Shown here one piece after another: positions 1 to 5,399 of a stretch of DNA of 6,056 bases. The notes below the pieces were generated by a model, which was not told the origin of the DNA, searched no databases, and saw only the letters and a program-made list of their open reading frames with translations. Every line of letters starts with the position of its first letter. Position 1 is the stretch's first letter. Source of the DNA: Candidatus Omnitrophota bacterium (lineage in GTDB: Bacteria > Omnitrophota > Gorgyraeia > Duberdicusellales > 4484-171); NCBI GenBank assembly GCA_003644405.1, contig QNCE01000075.1, positions 1 through 6,056 of the forward strand, written 5' to 3'. The position numbers and the translations under genes were made by a program.

Positions 1-2
1 TC

Positions 3-56
3 TTAACCAAAAATTAACATTCCCTTTATACTCCTTTAACATTCACTTTGTATAAA
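3..56 (+). promoter_or_regulatory. Pho-box-like activator array and promoter P1, upstream of the sigma gene
   Basis: Hexamers TTAACC (3-8), TTAACA (14-19), TTTATA (25-30) and TTAACA (36-41) start exactly 11 bp apart. A weaker fifth unit, TTTGTA (47-52), keeps the same phase. TATAAA at 51-56 is a good -10 element, and no recognisable -35 hexamer stands 17 bp upstream of it, as expected of an activator-dependent promoter. Known response-regulator sites for phosphate starvation have the same 11-bp period: the E. coli PhoB box (7-bp repeats with 4-bp spacers), Bacillus PhoP sites (TT-A/C/T-ACA with about 5-bp spacers) and cyanobacterial SphR sites (8-bp units with a TTAA core and 3-bp spacers). 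Placement ahead of a pst operon supports the reading. The array could extend upstream of the window. The regulator is inferred, not seen. Confidence 0.8.
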
Positions 57-63
57 TAATAAA

Positions 64-576
64 ATGAAAATGGAAGAGTTATATCAGAATTATCTACCTT
101 TAGTTAAATCAATTGCCTTCAGATATAAACACAGGGTTTCTTTTGAAGATTTAATTCAAGAAGGTTTTTTAGGGCTTCTTGAGGCAAAAGAAAGATTTGA
201 CTCATCTAAGAAAGTAAAATTCTCAACTTATGCATTTTACTGGATAAAGAAGAAAATTTTAGAGACTATCCAAAAGGAAAGAATTCAATCCTTAGATTCT
301 GTAGAATTAAATGAAGAAATTTTAGAAAGCCCCATTATAGAGAAAACTTATGAAAGTGAAGATTTAGAGATATTTCCTGGCAAAAATCTTACATCTCTTG
401 AGCAAAAAGTCTTTAAGCTCTATTTTCAGGAAGGGAAAACTTTATCTCAAATAGCTAAGAAATTAGGGGTTCACAGGGAAAAGGTGAGGCAAATCAAACA
501 ATTACTTTTAAGAAAGATAAAAATTAACCAAAAATTAACAGAAAATTTATATGCAGTTAATAGATTAAGCGTATAA
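64..576 (+). CDS. Small two-domain sigma-70-family RNA polymerase sigma factor
   Basis: The protein (170 aa) is predicted to direct RNA polymerase to a subset of promoters. Region 2 covers about residues 5-72: 2.1 around LPLVKSIAFRY, 2.2 around FEDLIQEGFLGLLEAKERFD (27-46), and 2.3/2.4 with FSTYAFYWIKKKILETIQKE (53-72). An acidic linker (about 75-108) replaces region 3. Region 4 covers about 110-153, with the helix-turn-helix KTLSQIAKKLGVHREKVRQI (125-144). Region 1.1 and a full region 3 are absent. Region 2 resembles RpoD/SigH/FliA-type factors more than typical ECF factors, so the subgroup is left open. The start is ATG 64 or the in-frame ATG 70; an upstream in-frame stop at 37-39 limits other choices. 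Neither start has a Shine-Dalgarno sequence. The last 17 codons double as promoter P2. No anti-sigma factor gene is obvious nearby. The family call is firm; a role in the phosphate response is inferred from position and P1. Confidence 0.9.
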   Translation: MKMEELYQNYLPLVKSIAFRYKHRVSFEDLIQEGFLGLLEAKERFDSSKKVKFSTYAFYWIKKKILETIQKERIQSLDSVELNEEILESPIIEKTYESEDLEIFPGKNLTSLEQKVFKLYFQEGKTLSQIAKKLGVHREKVRQIKQLLLRKIKINQKLTENLYAVNRLSV

Positions 577-577
577 A
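524..577 (+). promoter_or_regulatory. Pho-box-like activator array and promoter P2, inside the 3' end of the sigma gene
   Basis: TTAACC (524-529), TTAACA (535-540), TTTATA (546-551) and TTAATA (557-562) repeat with an exact 11-bp period. TATAAA (572-577) begins 15 bp after the start of the last unit, the same distance as in P1. The first 17 bases are identical to 3-19. The array lies within the coding sequence for sigma residues 154-170, and the sigma stop codon (574-576) lies inside the -10 element. A transcript starting about 7 nt after the -10 would have a leader of roughly 17 nt that includes the strong ribosome binding site at 591-596. P2 would drive the 74-residue gene, the porin and pst-phoU independently of, or in addition to, P1. 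Confidence 0.8.
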
Positions 578-590
578 AACAAAAAACGAA

Positions 591-596
591 AGGAGG
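591..596 (+). promoter_or_regulatory. Ribosome binding site of the 74-residue gene
   Basis: AGGAGG ends 4 nt before ATG 601 and is extended upstream by AA. It supports ATG 601 over the internal in-frame ATG at 610, which would be 13 nt away. Confidence 0.8.
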
Positions 597-600
597 CAAA

Positions 601-825
601 ATGAATAATATGCAGAAGGGAATAAAAACTATATCAGGTTGGCACAGGGATTTTTTCGCCAGTTTCTTACGTTCACAACTTGCTACTTTGCAGAATGTAT
701 TGGCTGAGATTGAAAATTCAGACAGACTCGAAGGTGGTTATGTAGAAGAATCCTTAAAGCAAGTAGAAAATAAGCTGCGCCGATTTAGGAAGTTATACAG
801 AAATATATGTTACAGAAATAATTAA
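601..825 (+). CDS. Small hypothetical protein in the pst operon (74 aa)
   Basis: I do not recognise this protein. It has a perfect Shine-Dalgarno sequence and lies directly downstream of promoter P2. Only 12 nt separate its stop from the porin start, so it looks like a real, translated gene. There is no signal peptide and no clear membrane segment. Residues 14-39 (from WHRDFFASFLRSQLATL on) and 47-69 could form two amphipathic helices joined at an EGG turn (44-46), a helical hairpin. The C-terminal part is strongly basic (K58, R60, R61, R63, K64, R67, R72) and there is a single cysteine (C70). Such a shape would suit a small nucleic-acid- or protein-binding adaptor, but no function can be assigned. 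Expression with the transport genes suggests a role in the phosphate-starvation response, by context only. Confidence 0.72.
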   Translation: MNNMQKGIKTISGWHRDFFASFLRSQLATLQNVLAEIENSDRLEGGYVEESLKQVENKLRRFRKLYRNICYRNN

Positions 826-826
826 A

Positions 827-832
827 AGGAGG
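827..832 (+). promoter_or_regulatory. Ribosome binding site that decides the porin start
   Basis: AGGAGG lies within AAAGGAGGTGA (825-835), a near-complete match to the 16S rRNA 3' tail. The in-frame GTG at 832-834 is part of this Shine-Dalgarno sequence and so cannot be the start. ATG 838 is 5 nt downstream and is correctly placed. Confidence 0.9.
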
Positions 833-837
833 TGAAA

Positions 838-2040
838 ATGGGTAAAAAGTTTAAGTTAATAGGTCTGGTGCTTTTGACAATCTTTGTATTCTCGGTCAAA
901 GTGCAGGCTGAGGATCCACTTTTGGACTTATTGCGCAAAAAAGGAATTCTTACTTATGAAGAGGCAGAAAAGATAAGGATAGAGACTGCTCAAAAAAAAG
1001 CAGATGCTCTTATCTCGCTTAAGGGTGCAGATATCAGATTGGGCGGTGAGTTGGAGTTGGAGTTTAGAGATACGCAAAAGGATGATGGGGTATCTGATTC
1101 TCATGCAAGATTTCAGTTTGATAAGTTTGTTTTAAAGCCAGAGGTAAGTTTTAAAGATGTAAATATCTCCTTAAAAGGAGAGATAGAATTTAAAGAAGAT
1201 GAGGCTTTCTTTGCTGAGGGAGGAATCTATTTTAAAAATCTACCTTTAAACTCAAAAATATTTGTAGGTTTGAAAGATAGGTTTATTGGTATCTCTCGCA
1301 AGACTGAAAGTTACCCTCTCTTAGGAACTGTTTTGTGGAGGTATGAACAGCTTCAGATAAACTGGGAAGCAGAGTTATCTCCTTTTTATTGGGGCATTGC
1401 TTTTGGTGAAGGTTTAAGACTTGGCACCAAACAGGTATCAGAAGATTCCAGTTATAAGATGCTAGCAGATAAGCGTAATGTATCATACAAAACAGGTCAT
1501 CCGGAATATGGAATTAAATTGGGAGTTAAACCTGATATTGGGAATTTGGGCACTATTGATGTCTTAGGTTTTGGTTTCTGTGGCAAGTTAAGTGATGATG
1601 ATAAGGCTACATTAAGTTCAAAGTTACCTAACTACAACTCAACTTCAGATAAGATGAAACGGTATGGTGCACGTATAGTTTATAATTATAAGTTTGATAA
1701 GTTAAGAAAATTAACTCTGGTAGGTGAATATGCTCAACTTGAAGATGGCAAGTTAGAAAGAGATGGCTGGTATCTGCAAGCTTCACATAAATGGAAGTTT
1801 AAAAGAGCCTACTTTAAGTCTTTTGAGCCTTTAATAAGATATGGGAAGCTTGATGGTGACTGGGAGAAATCTTTTTCCAAACCTTGTTCCTGGGATAGAG
1901 AAATGTTAACCATCGCTTTGATTACAGAATTAGCCAAAAATGTTAAATTAAAGACTGAATACTATATTAATGATGAAAAAACAGGTAGAAGAGAAGTAGA
2001 TAATGATGAACTTTTAGTGCAGTTGGAATTTAAGTTTTGA
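838..2040 (+). CDS. Outer-membrane porin, phosphate-selective porin O/P-like
   Basis: A 400-aa protein predicted to form a beta-barrel pore in the outer membrane. Residues 1-24 are a signal peptide: GKKFK basic head, hydrophobic core LIGLVLLTIFVFSV, and a likely signal peptidase I cut at VQA/ED. The mature N-terminus (DPLLDLLRKKGILTYEEAEKI and onward, about 27-60) has the short helical segment common in OprO/OprP-type and related bacterial porins. From about residue 65 the chain alternates polar and hydrophobic residues in many strand-like stretches (ADIRLGGELELEFRD, KLTLVGEYAQLEDG, VKLKTEYYIND). It ends in LLVQLEFKF, with the terminal phenylalanine typical of BAM-assembled barrels. The length suits a 16-18-strand porin. 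Its place between a Pho-box promoter and pstS argues for phosphate as substrate; selectivity is inferred, since the basic binding residues cannot be placed without a model. A start at GTG 832 was rejected. Confidence 0.83.
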   Translation: MGKKFKLIGLVLLTIFVFSVKVQAEDPLLDLLRKKGILTYEEAEKIRIETAQKKADALISLKGADIRLGGELELEFRDTQKDDGVSDSHARFQFDKFVLKPEVSFKDVNISLKGEIEFKEDEAFFAEGGIYFKNLPLNSKIFVGLKDRFIGISRKTESYPLLGTVLWRYEQLQINWEAELSPFYWGIAFGEGLRLGTKQVSEDSSYKMLADKRNVSYKTGHPEYGIKLGVKPDIGNLGTIDVLGFGFCGKLSDDDKATLSSKLPNYNSTSDKMKRYGARIVYNYKFDKLRKLTLVGEYAQLEDGKLERDGWYLQASHKWKFKRAYFKSFEPLIRYGKLDGDWEKSFSKPCSWDREMLTIALITELAKNVKLKTEYYINDEKTGRREVDNDELLVQLEFKF

Positions 2041-2041
2041 A

Positions 2042-2047
2042 AGGAGG
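2042..2047 (+). promoter_or_regulatory. Ribosome binding site of pstS
   Basis: AGGAGG within AAGGAGGTGA (2041-2050) lies 6 nt before ATG 2054, just after the porin stop. It is nearly the same string as the porin site (825-835), suggesting strong translation of both envelope proteins. Confidence 0.9.
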
Positions 2048-2053
2048 TGAAAG

Positions 2054-2866
2054 ATGAAAAGAGTAATTTTAATCTGGACATTTATAACTTTTCTGGGATT
2101 AAGTTTTGTTCATGCAGAAGAAAAGAAGCTTGTTATTCAGGGTTCAACTACAGTTTTGCCTATTGCTCAAAAATGTGCGGAAGTATTCATGAAAAAACAT
2201 CCTGAAGCAAATATTTCAGTGCGTGGCGGAGGTTCGGGGGTAGGTATTGCTGCTTTAATTGATGGGATATGTGATATTGCTGACTCTTCCCGACCTATGA
2301 AGAAAAAAGAAATAATAAAGGCTAAAGAAAAAGGAGTAAATCCTGAGCCTCATGTTATAGCTATGGATGGAATTGCAATAGTTGTTCATCCTTCAAATCC
2401 AGTTAATGAGCTTACACTCAGCCAACTTAAAGAGATTTATACCGGCAAAATATCTAACTGGAGCCAATTAGGAGGCAAGAATCAAAAAATAGTTGTTATC
2501 TCGCGTGACGTTGCCTCAGGAACGTTTGAATACTTCAACAAGTTAGTTTTAAAAAAGCAGCGTGTGCGTCCAGATGCTCTGCTTCAGGCTTCAAATGCAG
2601 CAGTTGCTTCAACAATTAAACGCACAAAAGGTGCTATTGGTTATGTGGGATTGGGGTATTTGAGTTCAGAAGTTAAAGCTTTAAGGATTGAGGGGGTTTT
2701 GCCTTCAGAAGATACTGTATTAAAAGGCACATATCCTATTTCAAGAGCATTATTTATGTACACCAATGGTAAGCCAAAAGGATTAGCTAAGGATTTTGTT
2801 GGTTTTGTTTTAAGCAAAGAGGGGCAGAGGATAGTTAAAGAGCAGGGTTTTGTCCCTTTAAAGTAA
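2054..2866 (+). CDS. pstS: Phosphate ABC transporter substrate-binding protein PstS
   Basis: Periplasmic phosphate-binding protein (270 aa) that delivers phosphate to PstC/PstA. Residues 1-21 form a signal peptide with a likely cut at VHA/EE; no lipobox cysteine is present, so the mature protein should be soluble in the periplasm. Family motifs are in order: GSTTVLPIA (30-38), RGGGSGVGIAALIDG (57-71), DSSRPMK (77-83), MDGIAIVVHPSNPV (104-117), LSQLKEIYTGKISNW (122-136) and SRDVASGTFEYF (150-161). The GST, SSR and R-x-x-SGT segments supply the hydrogen bonds to phosphate in the family. The length is typical of the short PstS class. It follows the porin by 13 nt and precedes pstC by 2 nt. The sequence is complete with no disruption. 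Confidence 0.97.
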   Translation: MKRVILIWTFITFLGLSFVHAEEKKLVIQGSTTVLPIAQKCAEVFMKKHPEANISVRGGGSGVGIAALIDGICDIADSSRPMKKKEIIKAKEKGVNPEPHVIAMDGIAIVVHPSNPVNELTLSQLKEIYTGKISNWSQLGGKNQKIVVISRDVASGTFEYFNKLVLKKQRVRPDALLQASNAAVASTIKRTKGAIGYVGLGYLSSEVKALRIEGVLPSEDTVLKGTYPISRALFMYTNGKPKGLAKDFVGFVLSKEGQRIVKEQGFVPLK

Positions 2867-2868
2867 GT

Positions 2869-3747
2869 ATGAAGAGAACACAGAAAGAAAATTTAATTAA
2901 AGGATTTTTTTGTCTACCTGCTTCACTTTCTATTTTCTTTCTTTTAGGGATTGTTATAGTTTTGTTTAAAGAAGGGCTACCAATTTTTAAAGTTACTTCT
3001 CTTAAAGAATTTCTATTTGGCAAATTCTGGTATCCTACCTATGAGCCTCCTGAGTTTGGGATATTGCCTCTCATTTTAGGGTCTTTCTTAGTTACATTTG
3101 GAGCATTAGTTATTTCTGTGCCTTTAGGCGTAGCAGGTGCCATTTATATTTCAGAGGTAGCCTCTCCCAAAATTAAGGAATCTATAAAACCAGTAATTGA
3201 GCTTCTTGCAGGTATTCCTTCTGTAGTTTATGGATTTTTCGGGATGGTAATTGTGGCGCCTCAGGTAGCAAAAATCTTTGATTTAGCTGTAGGATTAAAT
3301 GCTTTTACAGCTTCTTTAATTTTGGGTATTATGGCAATTCCTACTATTACAAGTATCTCTGAAGATGCAATTTCAGCAGTCCCCAAAAAATTTAAAGAAG
3401 CTTCTTATGCTTTGGGGGCAAATAAATGGGAAACCATACTTAGAGTAATTCTTCCTGCAGCAGGAGGAGGGATAACTACAGCTGTTATTCTGGGTATGGC
3501 AAGAGTTTATGGTGAGACAATGACAGTATTAATGGTTGCAGGAGGCGCGGCGGTTATTCCTCGTTCTTTTTTTGAGCCTGTGCGAACTATGACAGCTACT
3601 ATTGCTGCTGAGATGGGAGAGGCAGTTGCAGGAAGCACACATTTTTATGCCCTTTTTGCTATTGCTATAGTCCTTTTTGTAATTACTTTAAGTTTTAATA
3701 TTCTTGCTGATATTTTATCTCAAAGATTTAGAAAAAGATTGGGATGA
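2869..3747 (+). CDS. pstC: Phosphate ABC transporter permease PstC
   Basis: One of the two inner-membrane permeases (292 aa) of the Pst phosphate importer. Six membrane segments are visible at about 13-33, 65-90, 110-130, 145-165, 202-222 and 259-281. A periplasmic stretch after the first includes the FWYPTYEPPEFGILPLILGS signature (53-72). The cytoplasmic EAA loop that docks on PstB is KEASYALGANKWETILRVIL (176-195). LLAGIPSVVYGFFG (112-125) and ARVYGETMTVLMVAGG (211-226) are also characteristic. The start codon follows the pstS stop by only 2 nt and has no Shine-Dalgarno sequence, so translation is probably coupled to pstS. PstC is told apart from PstA by gene order and the R-x-Y-GET-MTVLMVAG motif. 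Confidence 0.96.
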   Translation: MKRTQKENLIKGFFCLPASLSIFFLLGIVIVLFKEGLPIFKVTSLKEFLFGKFWYPTYEPPEFGILPLILGSFLVTFGALVISVPLGVAGAIYISEVASPKIKESIKPVIELLAGIPSVVYGFFGMVIVAPQVAKIFDLAVGLNAFTASLILGIMAIPTITSISEDAISAVPKKFKEASYALGANKWETILRVILPAAGGGITTAVILGMARVYGETMTVLMVAGGAAVIPRSFFEPVRTMTATIAAEMGEAVAGSTHFYALFAIAIVLFVITLSFNILADILSQRFRKRLG

Positions 3748-4595
3748 ATTCCAGAAAGGTTAAAGAATTTGTAGGCTTTGCAATATTAAGATTGGCTACT
3801 TTTTTAATACTTTCTGCCCTTTTTATCATTCTTTACTTTATCATCATCAGAGGAATAAAAGTAATAAACTGGCAATTTTTAACCCACAAGCCTTGCGAAG
3901 GAATGACTTCTGGGGGAATCTTTCCTGCAATTTTGGGAACATTTTATTTAACTCTCTGTGCAATTTGCTTTGCTTTACCTTTGGGGGTGGCGGCAGCAAT
4001 ATATCTTGTAGAGTATGCAAGGCAAGGAAGGCTGGTAAGGATAGTTCGCATTGGAATAAACAATCTTGCTGGTGTCCCTTCTATAGTATTTGGGCTTTTT
4101 GGATTAGCAGTTTTTGTTAAATACTTTGGTTTTGGTGTGTCAATTTTATCAGGAGGACTTACTTTGGGAATATTGATTCTGCCTGTAATTATTCGCGCTT
4201 CTGAAGAGGCGATATTGGCTGTTCCAAACTCTTTAAGAGAAGCTTCCTTAGCTTTAGGAGCAACCAAATGGCAGACTATTTACCGAATTGTTTTGCCCAA
4301 TGCTATCCCAGGGATATTGACCGGTTCAATATTAGGTATTGGAAGAGCTGCAGGAGAAACTGCCCCTATACTTTTTACTGCAGTTACATTCTATTCAGCA
4401 AAACTTCCCACCTCAATCTTTAGTGAAGTTCAGGCACTTCCTTATCATATTTATGCTTTAATGACTGAAGGAACACATCCTGAAACTCAAATCCCTATTG
4501 CTTATGGAACAGCTTTAGTCTTACTCTTTTTAGTTTTGGGTATAGATTTGCTTGCTATTGTTATACGTAGAAGAGCAAGGAGAAGAAAATGGTAG
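3744..4595 (+). CDS. pstA: Phosphate ABC transporter permease PstA
   Basis: Second permease (283 aa) of the Pst importer, pairing with PstC. Membrane segments lie at about 15-36, 60-89, 107-127, 132-152, 187-212 and 252-275, and the C-terminal tail is very basic (IRRRARRRKW). Family motifs include GGIFPAILGTFYLT (57-70), NLAGVPSIVFGLFGL (107-121), the EAA loop REASLALGATKWQTIYRIVLP (165-185) and GIGRAAGETAPILFTA (198-213). ATG overlaps the pstC stop as ATGA (4-bp overlap) without a good Shine-Dalgarno sequence, which points to termination-reinitiation coupling. This would keep the two permeases at equal ratio, as the PstC/PstA heterodimer needs. The gene overlaps pstB by 7 bp. Confidence 0.96.
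   Translation: MNSRKVKEFVGFAILRLATFLILSALFIILYFIIIRGIKVINWQFLTHKPCEGMTSGGIFPAILGTFYLTLCAICFALPLGVAAAIYLVEYARQGRLVRIVRIGINNLAGVPSIVFGLFGLAVFVKYFGFGVSILSGGLTLGILILPVIIRASEEAILAVPNSLREASLALGATKWQTIYRIVLPNAIPGILTGSILGIGRAAGETAPILFTAVTFYSAKLPTSIFSEVQALPYHIYALMTEGTHPETQIPIAYGTALVLLFLVLGIDLLAIVIRRRARRRKW
4577..4582 (+). promoter_or_regulatory. Ribosome binding site of pstB, inside pstA
   Basis: AAGGAG lies 6 nt before ATG 4589, within the last codons of pstA. It supports ATG 4589 as the true pstB start, which means the GTCACCA repeat that follows is translated. Confidence 0.8.
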
Positions 4596-5386
4596 ATATA
4601 GTCACCAGTCACCACTCACCAGTCACCAGTAAAAAAGAGGTTAAAATTTCTATTCGTAATTTAAATATCTGGTATCAAGATATGCAGGTAATAAAAAATG
4701 TAAATCTTGATGTTGAGAAGAACAAAGTTACAGCAATTATTGGTCCTTCAGGCTGTGGTAAATCCACACTTATAAAGTCAATAAACAGAATGTTGGATAT
4801 GATACCTGAAGCGGAAGTAGGTGGCACGATTTTGTTGGATGGCCAGAATATCTATGATATGGATGAGACATTTTTGAGAAAAAGAATAGGAATGGTATTT
4901 CAGATGCCCAACCCTTTCCCTAAATCTATATTTGAGAATATTGCTTATGGGTTAAAGATTCATAAGATGTTTAAAAGTAAACAAGATCTTTATTTTAAAG
5001 TTGAGAAAGCGTTAAAGCAGGCTGCTTTATGGGATGAGGTTAAAGACAAACTTGATAAATTTGCTCTGGATTTATCTGGAGGCCAGCAACAGAGATTATG
5101 TATTGCTCGCTGTATAGCTCTTGAGCCAGAAGTTGTATTATTTGATGAACCGTGTTCTGCTTTGGATCCGGTTGCTACAGTAAAGATTGAGGAATTGATT
5201 GAGGATTTAAAGAAGAATTACACAATAGTAATTGTTACTCACAATATGCAACAGGCAGCCAGAATCTCTGATTACACTGCTTTTTTATACTTGGGAAATT
5301 TAGTTGAATTTGGCCCTACACAGAAGATATTTACCACCCCTCAAAATAAGATGACCGAGCACTATTTGACAGGCAAATTTGGATAA
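4589..5386 (+). CDS. pstB: Phosphate ABC transporter ATP-binding protein PstB
   Basis: The cytoplasmic ATPase (265 aa) that powers Pst phosphate import. All ABC motifs are intact: Walker A GPSGCGKST (52-60), Q-loop glutamine in MVFQMPNPFPKSI (102-114, Q105), signature LSGGQQQRL (162-170), Walker B VVLFDEP (182-188), D-loop SALDP (190-194) and switch histidine in IVTHNMQQAARISD (215-228, H218). The QMPNPFPKSI and HYLTGKFG segments are specific to PstB. The first strand of the fold begins near VKISIRNLN (18-26). Residues 1-16 are an extra, unrelated leader containing VTSHHSPVTS, encoded by a 7-bp tandem repeat. The start is supported by AAGGAG at 4577-4582, and no ATG, GTG or TTG occurs between the repeat and the fold. 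The leader is probably a disordered, harmless extension. Confidence 0.98.
   Translation: MVDIVTSHHSPVTSKKEVKISIRNLNIWYQDMQVIKNVNLDVEKNKVTAIIGPSGCGKSTLIKSINRMLDMIPEAEVGGTILLDGQNIYDMDETFLRKRIGMVFQMPNPFPKSIFENIAYGLKIHKMFKSKQDLYFKVEKALKQAALWDEVKDKLDKFALDLSGGQQQRLCIARCIALEPEVVLFDEPCSALDPVATVKIEELIEDLKKNYTIVIVTHNMQQAARISDYTAFLYLGNLVEFGPTQKIFTTPQNKMTEHYLTGKFG
4601..4630 (+). repeat. Heptanucleotide tandem repeat GTCACCA inside the pstB coding sequence
   Basis: Units GTCACCA (4601-4607), GTCACCA (4608-4614), CTCACCA (4615-4621), GTCACCA (4622-4628) and a partial GT (4629-4630) make about 4.3 copies with one G-to-C change. Since 7 and 3 share no factor, every forward frame of the perfect repeat gives the same cyclic heptapeptide, VTSHQSP, without stops. 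Here it reads VTSHHSPVTS. At 30 bp it keeps the reading frame. Similar heptamer repeats are known from cyanobacteria and, as I recall, some uncultivated bacterial genomes, where they are dispersed. Confidence 0.92.
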
Positions 5387-5388
5387 AT

Positions 5389-5394
5389 GGGAGG
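5389..5394 (+). promoter_or_regulatory. Ribosome binding site that decides the phoU start
   Basis: GGGAGG lies 5 nt before ATG 5400. A longer reading from TTG 5379 would overlap the end of pstB and place this site inside the coding sequence, with no Shine-Dalgarno sequence of its own, so ATG 5400 is preferred. Confidence 0.85.
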
Positions 5395-5399
5395 AAAAT

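Noticed and set aside
832..837. GTG at 832 as the porin start
   Set aside because: The GTG is part of the AGGAGGTGA Shine-Dalgarno sequence; ATG 838 is correctly spaced and begins a clean signal peptide.
1283..1486. Minus-strand reading frame within the porin gene
   Set aside because: It is fully inside a well-supported gene, with no ribosome binding site or family resemblance.
1702..1716. TTAAGA and TTAACT in the porin gene as a further Pho box
   Set aside because: The spacing is 9 bp instead of 11, there are only two units and no -10 element follows; chance in AT-rich DNA.
1906..1911. TTAACC near the end of the porin gene as a pstS operator
   Set aside because: No in-phase neighbours at 11-bp steps, so it is an isolated hexamer.
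2835..3023. Minus-strand reading frame across the pstS/pstC junction
   Set aside because: It is antisense to two certain genes and its composition is not protein-like.
3893..4267. Reading frames on both strands inside pstA (3893-4120 plus, 3944-4267 minus)
   Set aside because: They are shadows of the pstA codons, including stretches caused by its glycine- and alanine-rich membrane segments.
4601..4630. GTCACCA tract as a CRISPR array
   Set aside because: The units are 7 bp with no spacers, inside a coding sequence.
5379..5399. TTG at 5379 as the phoU start
   Set aside because: It would overlap pstB and contain the GGGAGG ribosome binding site; the family's N-terminus fits ATG 5400.
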